Positions 46,417-59,616 of a stretch of 64,000 nt of DNA are shown piece by piece (the first letter of the stretch is position 1; each line of letters opens with the position of its first letter). The stretch comes from Lichenostomus cassidix (taxonomy: Eukaryota > Chordata > Aves > Passeriformes > Meliphagidae). The notes beneath the pieces are model-generated. The model saw nothing but the letters and a program-made list of their open reading frames with translations. It did no database searches and had not been told where the DNA came from. The DNA is taken from assembly GCA_008360975.2 (NCBI GenBank), contig CM039202.1:3916128-3980127 (forward strand). The letters are read 5' to 3'. The position numbers and the translations under genes were made by a program.

Positions 46417-48727
46417 GTAAAGCTGTTTGGAGGCCCGGGAGGGTAAATCCAGGGATGGTACCTTAGCAACAGTAAACACCAGGGAATATCAAGGGGAGCC
46501 AAGAGCTTTGGAGGGGAATGTTTGAAAGTGGTATTTCACAACAGCTCCTTCTGTGATTTCGGATTGAGGCCTGCAGCAGGGCCTGTGAAGTGGTTGGGCT
46601 TCAGCAGCAGTGCAAACAACTTTGCAGAGCCTTTAGGAAGGTCAAGTGCTGAAGGCATTGCTTAAAAGTACACCTGGAATTCCCTGGGCACTTAATCCTT
46701 TCTCATGAATGAGCTGGAGGAAAGGGAGGGCGTCTGGACAGGAAAACACAATTTTGCAGTGCTCTTTTGGTGCTAAGGGAGGAGCTTTGCTGCACACCAG
46801 GCCCTCCCCCAGCTCCGATGGAGAAATGAGTTGGCCCTGCAGAACTGTTCTCATCAACAACCTGATCCAAAGCCCACTGAGATGGTCTCATTTCCGTAGT
46901 CTTTGGTTTTGGCATACAAGGGATGCCGTGTAAAAAGCTGGATCCACTCCCAGTATCATCCCATAGCAAAGCAAGATGCTTTCTGCCGTGCACTGTGCTG
47001 AGCTCATGTGCAGTGTCCAGGTCCTGTTCTGATCCCAACAGATACCACCAACAATAAACACTGCTTCCCTTTAGCTACAGAAGGAGGAAAGGCAGAACTG
47101 TGCTCTTCCTTAGCTATGTGGGTTTGCAGGAGCCAAAACCATTAAAATCTTGATAGCAAAGGTAGTTGATAAGGCCCGGAAAAGCTGAGCTATGAGTATT
47201 TTTTTTTCAAGTGCTTGGAACTGTTCCATACTTCAATTTTTAGAGGTGCATTATTTTGTCCATATTCCATGTATACTATTCTTCCTTTTGAAACTGGAGC
47301 AGTAAGGTCAATAGCAACGCACTCAATTTTTATTGCATTAGGGTTTGCCAAAGTAGTTATTTGTTGGGTATCTGTTTTTCCCCAGTACATTATTTAAAAG
47401 AGAAAACAAAAAATTGAATTTGTTGCATCAGAGTAAATTGAAGTGTCCTTGACTCAAAAAGACAATCTATATATTAGTCTTAGTTTGATAACAAGTTTTG
47501 ATCTTGTTTTTCAATTCACCTCATACATGTACATGGGATACATTCCAAATGTATGGATCTGCATTGTCCTTTCTGTAGGTTAGATGTATGGATCTATCCT
47601 AGCAGGCCCTTGGGAGCCGGTGCAGTGGTTTCCTAAAGAGAATGAAGGGGTAAAGTTACAGGCATTATGGCTTTACTGTAGGGAATGACTGGGAAATAAT
47701 GAGAGCAGCCACCTCAGAGATATTAATATCCACAGAAGAAGTGCTGTAGGAAAGTGTCTGTCAAGAGACCTTTCTCTGGAGCCAAGCCAGCTGAATAGCT
47801 GCTTATGGGGAAAAGAAGGGTATCTTTGAGAACAACATTGGTTCTGTAGCAGAATTATTTTTTTTTTCACTAAATCTGCAGCACCTTCACCTTCTTCCTG
47901 CAGTCCCAGGAGCCTGAAGTTGCCCTGTAGCTGATCTGCCAGCAGTGGCCCAAAGGGGTGAGAAGCCAGGGCCTGGAGGAGCAGCCTTCCTTGCTGAAGG
48001 CCAGTTGCTCTTACCCTCAGCCTGGCCAGCACTGAGCTAACCTGTCATTGGAGCCACACACTTCATCCCATGCTAGTGGGGTGATACTGGGATGAGGATC
48101 ACTGATGCTCTCATGCAGTTATTTTTCATGTTTGGGTAGGGAAGAATGGCTTCATTGTAACGGTGCGAATGGAGCTGACATCCATGTAGGATACCAAAAA
48201 TGAAAGGCTTATGAAACGAAACCTTCCCTTTCCCCACCACCCTCAACCCCTGCGATCCTCTCACGATCCCCCTCATCTGTTGGCATGCATTTCCTTTAGC
48301 ACACAACACCCTTTGCCTGGAAAGCTGCCCCCACCAGCTGGATCTGTGGCCTTTGAATGCCCTTCAATGAGCAGATGCTGTAGTTTTCACTTTGACCTCA
48401 CCCAGCCGGGACTTAGTGTGCTTTGCATTGGATAGATTTGCATTGGAATGGCAGTAGTTTTGTTTCATTGGGCATGATTTTTATTTTTGCGGGTCAATCC
48501 TAATTTCTTTTCTATTTCTTTTTCTTTCCTCAATGTCTGCCACACCCCGTTTTGTCTCCTCCATCCATCTCGTCGCCGTCGTTGCGCTGCTCCATAACAC
48601 TGCGTTCCGATCCTGGCACACCCACACACAACCACCCACCCTCCTTCCTGCTGCACCACCCCTCCACCTCTGTGCATCCTTATCAAACAAAAACCCGGTG
48701 CATGTCGTGGTGCTTGTATCCAATTAG
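46417..48727 (+). other. Intron 10
   Basis: About 2.3 kb; no exon, RNA gene or complete mobile element recognised. It ends TCCAATTAG. Confidence 0.6.
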
Positions 48728-48927
48728 GGTGAAAATTCCTTCCTACGGGGAGCTGTGGAAAAGCTGGGACCTCTTCCTCGTATTCTTGAGGATATAACAA
48801 AGGCCTTGGCCAGCCCTCCACCTGCGGAGCAGCAGATGAAGTCTTTCCCAGAGCATAGCTCTAGCCCAAATGTTGCTGGCCGTCTTTCCTCAGGACTTCA
48901 GAAGATAACTGAGGACTCCACCGATGG
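48728..48927 (+). CDS. RASAL2: RASAL2-like exon 11 (after RasGAP)
   Basis: The exon is 200 bases and open. It encodes GENSFLRGAVEKLGPLPRIL, then EDITKALASPPPAEQQMKSF and EHSSSPNVAGRLSSGLQKI. It matches the RASAL2-specific GENSFLQATVAKLGPLPRVL and the SSPNVSG...SSGLQKI stretch, which separates it from DAB2IP. The donor is GTACGT. Confidence 0.92.
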
Positions 48928-48979
48928 GTACGTCCCAGCCAGGGCTTGAGGGCAGCTGTGGGGCTGTTAAAGCTGTGAA

Positions 48980-49033
48980 GAGTTGGAACTAGATGATCTT
49001 CGAGGTCCCCTTCCAACCCATTTTGTGATTCCA
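48980..49033 (+). mobile_element. CR1 3' end fragment
   Basis: AGTTGGAACTAGATGATCTT followed by CGAGGTCCCCTTCCAACCCA and TTTTGTGATTCC matches the last bases of avian CR1, including the terminal TGTGATTC-type repeat. Confidence 0.78.
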
Positions 49034-49570
49034 GGGGTTGAGGGCTTCATCAGCGGCCCTGCTGTGGAATGGGGAGCTTGGGCCTCTCTCACGGGGAATA
49101 GGCCATCCCAGGAAGAGGTTCACAAGGTGGCACTGGGGACCTGGAGCTTTGGACTTACCCAGGACTCAACCACATCTCTGGGAGTCAATGACTGAGCTGA
49201 TAAAAAAAGCAGTTCTGTGCTTTACTGCCAGCCTGAGAGCGCAGTCAGCCATAATGTTTCCTTCTGGCCATCAGGCTGCTAGAGGGAAAACTGAGCTGTA
49301 GGTGAAACTTATTACCTGTGGAACAGCAAAAATAGTCCCTCCTGTCTGTCATGCAGCATTTCTCACACTGTAACAGCTGTTAATCTGGAGCTGTGACACC
49401 CAGAGCTGCCAAAGGGCTTGGCTGCTGCAGGCCCAGAGTAGTACCCGTGCTGTTGGGTAGAAGGGCCAGTTTTGTCATATGAAATTCTCTGCCTTCTGAG
49501 CTTACATCCAGCTCTGCAGGAGCCTTCACACAACTCCTGCTGAGTTTTCAGACCTCCACAGTACATGGAG

Positions 49571-49843
49571 TCATAGAATCATTAAGGTTGGAAAAGCCCT
49601 CTAAAAATATCAAGTCCAACCATTGGCCCAGCACTGCCAAGACCACTAGTAAACCATGTCCCCATGTGGCATATCTACACACCTTTTCAATCCTTCCAGG
49701 GATGGTGACTCCACCACTGCCTGGAAAGCCTGAGCTAGTGTTGACACTTTGGGAGAAGAAATTTTTCCTAATACCGAATTGAAACCTTCCCTGGCCCAAC
49801 TTGAGGCCATTTCAGTTTGTCCCATCTCTTGTTACATAGTGGC
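49571..49843 (-). mobile_element. CR1 3' portion, 5'-truncated
   Basis: Starts TCATAGAATCATTAAGGTTG, the reverse complement of the avian CR1 3' terminus. It continues through CCATGTCCC and CTTCCAGGGATGGTGACTCC to a point near CTCTTGTTAC. This is a common 5'-truncated CR1 insertion. Confidence 0.88.
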
Positions 49844-50161
49844 AAAGGGTTCAATGGCATCTGAAGTCTTGCTAGAGTCAGAAGTGACTAAGAGGGGAGG
49901 ATTTAGTTGGAATGGTTTAGATTTCACCTGTGAAAAAAAATAAAGATGAAGGACTGCTTGAATCAAATACAAAGCTCCAAGATAAGTGGTAATTAAGGAA
50001 GATGGTGCTCTGACTTGCACACAAAGAGCTCATAAAAGGATGTCTGGCTCCTTGAAGCTTTCAGTGGGGGGAGGTTAAGTGAGGTAGAAAGACTTCTCTG
50101 GGACAGATCTCTCGGGGTCTTGGCTGTTCAAAAATTAACCAAATTCCTTTCCACTGCACAG

Positions 50162-50921
50162 TGACATAAATAAGCTGAAGTCTCCAACGCAGGAGAATGT
50201 AGATGGACATTTTAGGGGAAAGAACTTACTGCTGACTCTGCAGTGTCTTGCGCAATGGACGTAGCATCTTGCTCATGGACCTGCAGGACCCTCACACAGC
50301 TCACAGCAACACTGCTTCCATGATGCATGACGTGCCTTTGTGCCTGGCCGGCAGCCAGCTCTCCGTCACCCAGGTGGCCAACATCAAACAGCTGTGGGAC
50401 ACCCAGGGCACCCCCAGAGCGCTCCCCAGGTCCACAGGCTGCTGCACCCAGTGTGGAACCAACAGGGCAGCCTCCGGCCTCTCTCATTCCAGAACCCGGT
50501 TTACCAGCTCAACAACCCAAGCCCCGCCATGGACAAGGCCTCCATGGACTCGAGCCTGGAGAACATGAACAGTGTCAGCTCCCAGGGCTGGAGCAACATC
50601 AGCTTGCAGAGCAAGGAGTTGGCGCAGTACCCCGCGGGCCCTGACAAGCACGTGCCGGGGGTGCTGCCGCAGCAGAACATCAGCACTCAGGCACAGATCC
50701 ACTGTTCATGGATGAACCAAGCCATGCTGGGCGCCAGGGCCAAGACTACGCACAGCCCGGCGTACAAGCTTTCCCCGTACAGCATGGGCAGCGTTTCTGG
50801 AGCCTGGGGAGCCATGGATATTGAGCCCATCCCGAACGGGAAATGCTCCTGGCACCAGTCGTCATCCTCGAGGGAGAGCCCTGTCCCCAAGGTGCGGGCG
50901 GTTCACCGGCCCCCCCGCAAG
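50162..50921 (+). pseudogene. RASAL2: RASAL2-like exon 12 (serine/proline-rich), two frameshifts
   Basis: The exon is 760 bases. It opens DINKLKSPTQ and GHFRGKNLLLTLQ in the correct frame. At 50243/50244 some 15-20 codons of the family sequence are missing and the frame changes, giving a stop at 50262-50264. The shifted frame carries NGRSILLMDLQDPHTA and GSQLSVTQVANIKQL. A base missing from the C run at 50411-50415 restores the first frame for QSAPQVHRLLHP, PLSFQNPVYQLNNPSPAMDK and SSSSRESPVPKVRA. The two shifts cancel in length but leave stops between them. Splice sites are good. Confidence 0.9.
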
Positions 50922-53851
50922 GTAAGGAAATCCTGGCTCCAGGCCTCTGCTTTGCTCTTCAGCCCATTGTTCCTCGACCTCCAAAGCTTTCTTGACCTTG
51001 GAGTCGAGCTGAATCAAGAGTAGCAGCACTTGTGCCAGTTGCCAGTAGCAATTGTATGGAATAGTCACGCTTGTCACCCTCACAAGCTTGGCAAGCCACC
51101 TTATCTGTGACACTGGGCTGCTTTTGTACTAAATTAAAAAAAAAACAACTTGTTTTCCATTTACTAAGGTGGCAGCAAACCCACTGAAAGAAACAGAACT
51201 GGAAAATTTCCCTGAGTACAAAGAAAAAAAACAGGAGCAGTTTTGTTCCAAATGGTAGTTCAGATCACCACGTGAGACTGCGTTTGCCCTGTGGTGCTAA
51301 TTTAAAAGCAGAGCTACCTCAAAACAGGGAAATTAATAAAGATAAAGCATCACAGAATAACTGCTGCCAAAATAACAAATTAGCACAGTTGTCTAGAGTG
51401 TGGAGAAATCCATCTTTCACCATGATGAAGCAATCTCTTGCTGGTCCTCAAATACATGCTGCTTTTTCATTAATCATCCCAAACTATGAATAATGCAAAT
51501 TTTTTTTCTGGAAAGGAGTGTTTATATCTACCAACTCCTAATGTCCTTTATCAGTTGTTCACAGGCAACTATAAATCAAGGGTTTCCTGTCAACAAGCCA
51601 ATATTCCTTTATCTTTTTTTTTTTCAAAAAAGTAACAGTAATCCTGTTGTGATTTGCTGTGTATGAAAATATTTTCCTAAATTCGTTTAATTTTAAAGAC
51701 AAAGGGAGCATTTCAGTGCTTGGCACTACAGTGAAAGTAGAAAACAGGATCTGCTGGTCAGAGGTTTTGCAGGGGGAAGGATTTGGGTTATGAGGTGAAG
51801 CTGGCAGAACAACCTCTGCTCTGCCCAGGGTTTTCCTGGTGTTCCCTGAGAGTGGAGCTTTCTGGGCAAACTCATGAATGTTACAGGAAAATCTGGGTGA
51901 TGCCTGGGAACCCAGAAGCAATCAGGGCTTCAAAACGACTTTGATACCTCGAGTTCATTGAAATACAAGACCAGAAATACTGAGTCACAAAGCAAAGTTT
52001 AGTATACCAAGTTAGTAATACCCGAAAAAGTAATTGTGTATTATTTGAAGTGTGTGTGTTTTTGTCCTCCTGCAGAGTGTGTTTTACATTGGGGCAGAGG
52101 GGCATGGACAGGTAAAGGATTTTATTAATACAACCAGGCCTTGTGTGGTGCTGGTAGGACATTTTTAGGCCAGTAACAGGGACAAATGTGAAGGGGATGT
52201 GCCTCCACTCGTTTTCCCACTGTACTTTCTATACTAATTGTTTCCACTGGATTCATTAGAGTACTTGCTCCTGCTTTATTCAGAGTAATCAAACTGTTCT
52301 CTCCTTCCCCACACCCATGAGCAACGTCTCAAACGGTGCCAAATCGAGTAGCCAACATTTTTTTCGAGGCAAATTCCATTGTGTCCTTTTAATTGTAAAT
52401 CTTGTTGTGGAATTCTGTTCTGATTTTAAAAGGAGAAAGAGAAAAGAGAAGTTGAGCATGTTCTTTCCAGGCATGTTTTGTGGGTGTTATAATTATTGGA
52501 CTCTGTTCTCTACAAGTCCCATTTGTTTCTGAATATAGAGCTGGGCCCTTTGTTTGCTGGGAGAGGTCACTTTCTCCTTCCATTTCCACTTAGGAGGTAG
52601 GTGGGAATAGAAATGTCAGTGTGTTCCTCTGGAAGAGAGGCAAAGAGGGGAATTAATACATGATCCTAGCAGGCTGATTCTTTTTTTCCCTTTATTAGAG
52701 AATAACTTGTAACCCATAAGCATGTGTGACTTGCCATCCGCTTGGTCTTTGGCAGCTTTCAGAATCTGGCTGCTGGAAATATTCTGTCCTGCATTTGGCC
52801 AGGTTTGCTGCTGTTCAGCATTCTGCTGCAGGGCTGGGGATGTACTTTATAGTCACCTTTCTGCTGTCTGAGCCCTCCATAGCTCCAGTGGACGGTGACA
52901 CTGCCCATCCATCGCTGCTCCTGATTTCTCCAGCGATTCACAGCCGCACACGGTCCGTGGTCTCCCTTGCTCTGGCTGCCTGGCAGCAAATGCCATCAAA
53001 ACAATCTGAATTAAGGCACTTTGCCAGGCTGCCACACTACACCTAAGAGGCTCTTAGCTTTTTTGCTGTGAAGACTTCCTTCTAGGGGAAAGGCCTTTGC
53101 CTAAATCCAGGAATTTTTGCCTAATTCCTGTGCCTTTTCTTTGCCTTTACATTTTTGCTGAGGCTTTTTCCAGTGCTGGAGTGTCCATGGCTTCTCAGGA
53201 CAGCTGAGCCGTGGGAGCAGATCCACCACCCACCAGCCCTGTCCTCCTGAGGAGGAGAAACAGTAGGAGTGTGACATGATCCCTGACTCTTAAAGAAGCT
53301 GTTCCTCTCCCATGGAGAGCTCCTGGCTGACACTGGGACTTCAGAACCCCCAGCACAGTGCATTTGGGTTCAGCACTGGCCCAGGCAGGGAGCTGAAAAG
53401 CTGCCTGGGCACGAAAAGAAGCTGCAGTTGAAGAGAAGTCGATCTTTTGCATTTCTCAAAAACATAAGACAGTGTTGTTCTTTCAGGCATTATCATGCTA
53501 ATTCCTGCTCTTATAAACTTGTCTTTGTCCATGAAAATTGCTTGGAATTTGTAGCAAGCCATGTTTTCCCCAGCCAGGTGGAGAGTTTCTTGTTTCTTTT
53601 CTGGCTCCCTCTTTGGATTTCCTTCTAAAGTCCATTGGCAAAGTTTTTGAAGTCCATTGGTTTTAGAAGGATTCAGATAGATGCTGTGGGTCCAAAGTCA
53701 AGGGAGGATGGAGTATCCCTGCAGGAGTCATTTTGGGGATGCTTTGAGGCTGACAGGTTCACGGGTATCCTTCTCCTCCAAGTGAACTGGATTTCAGAGC
53801 TGGTTTGTGTGCAGTTTCTCTGGAGAATGCTTACAGGTGTCTCTGCCCCAG
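50922..53851 (+). other. Intron 12
   Basis: About 2.9 kb. No exon, RNA gene or complete mobile element is recognised. Acceptor TCTGCCCCAG. Confidence 0.6.
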
Positions 53852-53947
53852 GTGCCGCTGCCAGTGGACATATCCACACTGTCCCCGGAGGAGAAGACAG
53901 CTGCCTGGGTGGTGAACAATCGATATTATGAGGACCTAGCTGTAAAG
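53852..53947 (+). CDS. RASAL2: RASAL2-like exon 13
   Basis: The exon is 96 bases, 32 codons: VPLPVDISTLSPEEKTAAWV then VNNRYYEDLAVK. The family has SPVDSATMSPVERTAAWVLN followed by NGQYEEDVEE. It is open, with good splice sites. It lies just before the coiled coil in RASAL2. Confidence 0.88.
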
Positions 53948-55269
53948 GTATATTTGATTCTGTGTGCAGCTGACTTGGGGGTACCAGTGAGTCCTGTGCA
54001 TCCCACAGAGTTCAGAGGGGCTTTCAGGCCCTGCTGTCACAGCATCATGCATTTGCAAACAGATTATATTGGTTATAGTGAGTATTGACTCCATTAAAAA
54101 AAAGTAAATCAGGCTTAATAACCCATCTGAGCATAGCTTAGGACATGCAGGGACTGTACAGGGCTTCAGCTCAGCCTTCATCAGTAGTTGTAGTCAGATT
54201 TTGTCTTGGGCTGCCCCTGAGGCAAAGGCCTGTCACCTAGGTGCTGCAGGGCTTCTGAGCTGCACAGAAGCCTTCAAGATCTGTTTTTGAGAGTGTATGT
54301 TTTTTCAGGAGTAGATCCCATTTTTCCAAATGCAGTTAAATCCATGTGTTGCTCTGGGGATGGAGTTGTTGTGTAAGAGGTTTGGTATTTAAGAAGGCAG
54401 GGAGTGAAGAGAACGTTTAGTGGATAAAGAAGCAGAAAGGTAGGATTGTTAGGAAAGGTGAATGAGCCCAAAACAAAGGGATATATTGAGATTCATGGCA
54501 CTATTGCAGAAATGATTGCCCACAGAGACAAGAAGAGCAAAAGCTCAGCAAAGTAACCTGACAGGCTCTGGTTTGCAGTGACTGGTTTGCTCTGACCTCC
54601 CCAGTGGTTTTGTGCCCTGATAGATTAGGTCCTGAAGAGTGAGTTCTTTGGGTCCCACACAGGTCTGGTTTGTAAGTTTGGGCAGCCCAGGCCATTTCTG
54701 CAGTTGAGCACTGTTAGCAGCATCTGCCTGAGAGCTGCTGGAGTCTGCAGTAAGGTGAGATGTTACCAGTCAGGGCCGAGGAGCCATGTCAGAGCCCTCT
54801 GCCTGCTGGAATTGTGCTGCACAGTGACATCCCACAGCGTGGGAGCAGCTGGATGCCCAGTGGAAGCCCACGTGCTCCTTCTCTCTGGTTGCCCCCAAGT
54901 TGGCGTCTCATCCCTTTACTTCAATCAATTTACTTTTCATTTAAAAAAAAACCCAATGCTCCCCTGAAGAGCAGCAGAGCATTCAAATGGTCTGATCTCT
55001 TCTTGTTTCCTTTCCTGCTTCCTGCTTTGGGGTTTTTTTCTTTGGAATCTGTAGTTGAGATAAGTTTTTCAGAGCAGCTGTATTTTTGGCATTGTCCATT
55101 CTGAGAATAACAAGGTTGGGCAACTGGGAGTATCAGATGGAGAGACAAGCTTTCCTGAAAGCAGCAGAATGCTTCTTTTGCAGAGAAGTCAAACCAACAG
55201 GTCAGAGTACCTGAAATACCTGGGAATAGTATTAAATTATCCTAATTTGTCCCTCTCTTTGCTCATCAG
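53948..55269 (+). other. Intron 13; coiled-coil exon(s) not found
   Basis: In RASAL2 about 80 residues of coiled coil (the LEEYERRL...LEDSEERL region) lie between the segments coded by exons 13 and 14. I find no trace of them here in any frame. Splicing exon 13 directly to exon 14 would shift the frame and stop at the fifth codon. Confidence 0.65.
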
Positions 55270-55357
55270 ACTCATGGCCATTGAAGAGGAACTGAAAAAG
55301 TATCGTGCTGAAATGCAAGCAGTCATTGTGGCAAAGCAGAAAATTATTGATGCACAG
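55270..55357 (+). CDS. RASAL2: RASAL2-like exon 14 (coiled coil)
   Basis: The exon is 88 bases. It encodes RLMAIEEELKKYRAEMQAVI then VAKQKIIDAQ, matching RLMAVEEELKKDHAEMQAVI and DAKQKIIDAQ. It has a strong polypyrimidine tract, CATCAG acceptor and GTAGGT donor. It needs two bases from a preceding exon that is not present. Confidence 0.92.
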
Positions 55358-58300
55358 GTAGGTAAGGAGCTTGGGATCTCCCAGAACCTGTGTGTAGAAC
55401 CCATTATTCTCCCCCTCTCCTGCCCCAGCACTGTTCACTATCTCCCAAGCTGTATTGGCCCATGGTGTCAGTCGTGTCACTTATTGCCTCTGAGGAGAAC
55501 TGGGGGCTTTAATTAATACTGTCTGACCTGGCTTTGGGGCGGCCTGGCAACAAATCCCAGGACTGATCACTTCTCCAAAACCTTTGCTACTTTGTAAGGT
55601 GCCAAGGGAGTAAAGGAGTAGCAGCACATCGTGTAGATGTTATTCCAAGTGTGGGCCTGGGACCTGTGGGAAAGCTGTTCCTCCCCCCAGCACAGTTTAG
55701 CTGCCATGTGCATGCATCTCAGCTGTGCCAGCAACAGCATGGCTTTGCACAGTGGAGTCCAGGAAAGAGAATGCTGCAACAGAGCATTGTCCTGGGAATG
55801 CCATGTGTGGCATTTCACCCCACTGGCCATGCCTGGCAGTCCTGAGGAAATGCCCATTTCCCACAAACCTGCAGCTTCCACCTCGGGCACCCTGGGCAGC
55901 TGTGGGGAGGGGAACACAGCGGGCAGTGCATGTGGGTGTATCCTGTGGGGTCATTCCAGCTTTCCCTCTGTGTCTGTGCTGATCCCACAGCAGAACCTGG
56001 GACTGGTTTGTATCTGCTTGCTGTGTTACATTTGTGCTATTTGCATTTGGAGGGTCTCTTTCCTGCTTCTGGGCTTTTTAGTACTTCCAAATGGAAACTA
56101 TCCTTAATAATTTTTTCAGGAATAACCCAAATTATTCCCTACACAAAGAGTGGTGATGGGAGTCTCAGCTGAGCATGGTTAAAGATGGTATTGGGCTATT
56201 AGAAATATTTGAACTCGTGTGGAACTGCAGGGAAAATATAAAGCATCAAAAAGCTGTGGTGTTTGGAGATAGGTACAGTCAGGGCATCTCGCTGTTACAG
56301 ACAGCTCATGTTAATGGCAGCTCATCCAGGCAGCTGTCTGGATTCTGAAAGGTGTGGATGCATTTTTCATCTGCCTTAAGAAGGTGGAAAGGGCACTGAG
56401 CTAACATGAAAAGTGTCCTTTGGAGGGGAGGACTTGAGAAGTTGTGACTGAGTAAGAAACTTGCCTGTTAGCTGTGTGTGCTAGGAGGCTCTCAGCCTTG
56501 GTGTTGGTTATGGGCTAGCAAGGTGGAGCATGGCCCAATCTGATCCCAGTGTCACCAGCTGGCAGAGGGGACCACTGCTGACTTGTGAGACCTTCAGACC
56601 CTCAGGGCTGGAGTGGTGTAGTTCTTGATCACACTTCATCAAATGATGCAGCATTTATCACCTGTGGTGGAAACTGGTGAAATAATAGGAGCAAAACAGC
56701 AGCATTAATGATTTAATTTGACTTTTTTTGGGCAAGCAAGGTCGCTGGCAAACCTCAACCGCTTCACTGTCAGGCAGTGCATGGGGGAAGTGCAGTTGTC
56801 ACTATCCTTCCTCGAGTACCTGAGCAGAGCAGGAAACTGATGAAAGATTCAGAACAGTCTCATCAGGGGAGCTCAGGTGTCTGCAGCAGTGCAAAACGTG
56901 TCTGCTGGGTTCTGTAGCAATCCCTTGAAGTCGTGCTTGGAAGATTTTATCTAGTGTGTGATTCCTTCAGTGGCTGGAAAGGAAGGTTTTTTTATGCTGA
57001 GATTTGTGGAGTGGAGCTGGAACCCAGCTGTAGAGTGCAAGGCTGTCAGGAGCAGCAGTGACCTGGGATCCTGTGCTCAGGGACACCAGCCAGGATGGTT
57101 TGAGGGGGTGCAGTGCAGCTCCCAGCACTGCCCCAGTGCACACAGACATGAGCTGCTCTCCTGAGCTCCTGAGCCTGGCTCTGGGCCCCTGAGCAGGGAT
57201 AGGTCTGGCCAAACTCTCTCCTCGGAGTGGCAGAGCTGCAAAGGGAACTGGCCCAGTTGCTATTGCAAGTGACATCTCCGCTGTGTTAAATTACAGGTCA
57301 TAAATGGGGATGAGATAATTGCAACAGGCAAGTAAACCCAATCAGTTCTCTAGCTGAACAGTACCCAGTCCTGGCCCAGCACACTGACCTCCTACCCATT
57401 CCAGCTTCTCCTGCTCCCTGTGCCCTGAGCTTGTTCAAGATGTGCCTGGGAGATCCAATTTTCCTTTCAGTGAGGAGATGCCTCTACTCACCAAGCTCAT
57501 GCTTTTAAGATTGATTTTCCAAGTGTGGATTTCCAGCTGTTTTGCAGACTGGCTCAGTGAGTGCTCAGCAGTGCCAGAAAACACCCAACCTCTCATTCTC
57601 AACTCTTTGGGAATATTTTTTAGAAATTCTTCAGAAAAGTTTTCAGAAGGAAAATTTTTGTTTAAAATTATATATTCTGGGTGAAATATTGTTGGAGGAG
57701 TAGGAGCTTTGCCTGGCTGAGGAGCACATTCCTGCTGAGGCAACTGTGTTCTGCAGGGTTCATTTCAGCGTGGGAGGAAAGGCCTATAACTCCTCTGCTC
57801 CATGTTCTCCCTGCTCCTGTCAGGTGGATTGGGATGAGGGCTAAGGCAGGCCTGGTGCCTCATGCCTCCTCCTCCTCTGTTCGCTTTACATAGAGCTCGG
57901 TGTCTTCAGGGCTGTAACAGAAGCAGGACTTAAATTCTGCTTTGATTTTGCACCCAAACACTCACCCCTGTGGGGGAACCCACTGAGAGAAGCAAACATT
58001 GCTGATTAGTGCTGTAGCAGGCACTGATGTGCTAGGATCCAAATCCCAAGGGGCTGTGGCAGCTCGTGAGTCTCCTGAGCAGTGTGTCTGAACTGTTCCT
58101 TAATGTTTTTGCCTTCTGTGCATCATTTTTCCATTTCTTTCTCAATGGGCTGGACTGGGAAGAGTTTCCACATACAGCTTGTTTCAGTTGAGCAAATTAC
58201 ACATTTTCCCTTCTCAAAGAACAAAAACCAATCAGCTGGTGGCATGGAGAGCACAGTTACCTTCCTGCTGTCTCTAGCGCTGCTTTCTGCAGCTGCATTA

Positions 58301-59217
58301 TTGTTATTTTTTTTAAGGAAGGTGAAAATTGTCATCTCTGATTGTGTCTACAACTCCTTGGCTTGCCCCTTCAGTGCTGTATCCCAGTGCAGACACCCCA
58401 CTGTTAGCAGGCTGGGTCTGGTGATGGGTTATGTCAGTTTAGCACACACCCCTGAGCTCTCTGCTCCAAGTGGAGGCTGGCACGTTCTGTGCAAGGACAA
58501 TCAACCAGGCACGTGGGTTCATGGAGCCCCCCGAGCTGGAATGGGTCTAGGAGCAGCGTGTTCCATGTTTGTTCTTTGTGTTCTGTCGATGGCATCTCCC
58601 CTCACCTCCCATAACCCTTAGTGTTAGCTTTTGGCTGCTGCTTCTCTGTGTTGCTGTTGCACCATCACCGCAGGCTGCCGTTATCCACTTTTCTTAATTT
58701 TATTTATATATTTCAAGCATGCCATGAGTTTACTCTGAGCACACTCCATCCAAAACACAGAGACAATGGTCGGTAGATACCACTTGCACTTTTCTGTGCC
58801 AGATGAAATCCCCACCGCTTTTATTTTCTGCTGCCTGTTTCTGTTTTTCTAATGTACTTCTAAAAAATAATCTTGAAATTGGCTACCACTGTCATTAGCA
58901 CTGACACCCTCCCGCTCCCCTGTGGCAAAATACTGCCTGGCTGGAGGCTGGCTGGGTGGGCCTGGATCAGTTCCCCGATGGAACTTGAATTGTCACCTTC
59001 CATCGCGCAAAAAGTCCCGGAGGGCCAGAGCGGCCGCAGAGGAGCTGGTGGCACCCCAAAAACAGAAAGAGGCAGACAGCCCATCTTGCCAGGACTGCTG
59101 GCCCAGCTGCCTCTGCCCCGAGCCACCCGCCAGACGGCCCCAGCCGGGCCTGGGACACTCTCCAGCGAGGGCACTGGGTGCACACAGAAGCTCTGATGTT
59201 GTGGGGTGTCTTTGCAG
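55358..59217 (+). other. Intron 14
   Basis: About 3.9 kb. From 56227 onward it is the right copy of the segmental duplication. No further exon is recognised. Acceptor TCTTTGCAG. Confidence 0.7.
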
Positions 59218-59370
59218 GAGAAGCGGATCGCGTTCCTCGACTCGGCCAACACGCGCCTGATGAGCGCCCTGACTCAGGTAAAGGAATGCTACACCATGCA
59301 CGTCCGGAATGGCAACCCTCCCAGGCTTTCCATCATGGAGAATGGGGTATTTAAGAACAGGAGTTTCTAA
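59218..59370 (+). CDS. RASAL2: RASAL2-like exon 15 (last coding exon), right copy
   Basis: The exon is 50 codons and TAA, in the frame delivered by exon 14. It opens EKRIAFLDSANTRLMSALTQ as in the left copy. The tail reads SIMENGVFKNRSF where the left copy has SITGNGEFKNRSF. The N-G-E-F/V-F-K-N tail of the family is thus slightly altered in both. Confidence 0.92.
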   Translation, partial: EKRIAFLDSANTRLMSALTQVKECYTMHVRNGNPPRLSIMENGVFKNRSF

Positions 59371-59616
59371 TTCTGCAGGTGATGGCCAACCGCCGCTGCG
59401 GAAGAGCAACATGGAGCAGAGCCAAGGCCCAGCACTGTCACCATTTGTTACACACCATCCTGTGAAAATTTCATCGTTAGAAGACTTAATGTTTCAAGAT
59501 TGTTCATATATTGTTTTAGAATTGTATCTTAAAGTTTTATTTTAAATTGTTAGTTCATAGATACTATTGTTAGTTAATAGATAGCATTATTAGTTAATAG
59601 ATAGTATTGTACATTT

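Larger units (their letters stand above)
48928..50161 (+). other. Intron 11
   Basis: Holds two CR1 pieces in opposite orientation (48980-49033 and 49571-49843). Its last ~137 bases (50025-50161) are also present, inverted, at 63864-64000. It ends CACTGCACAG. Confidence 0.7.
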
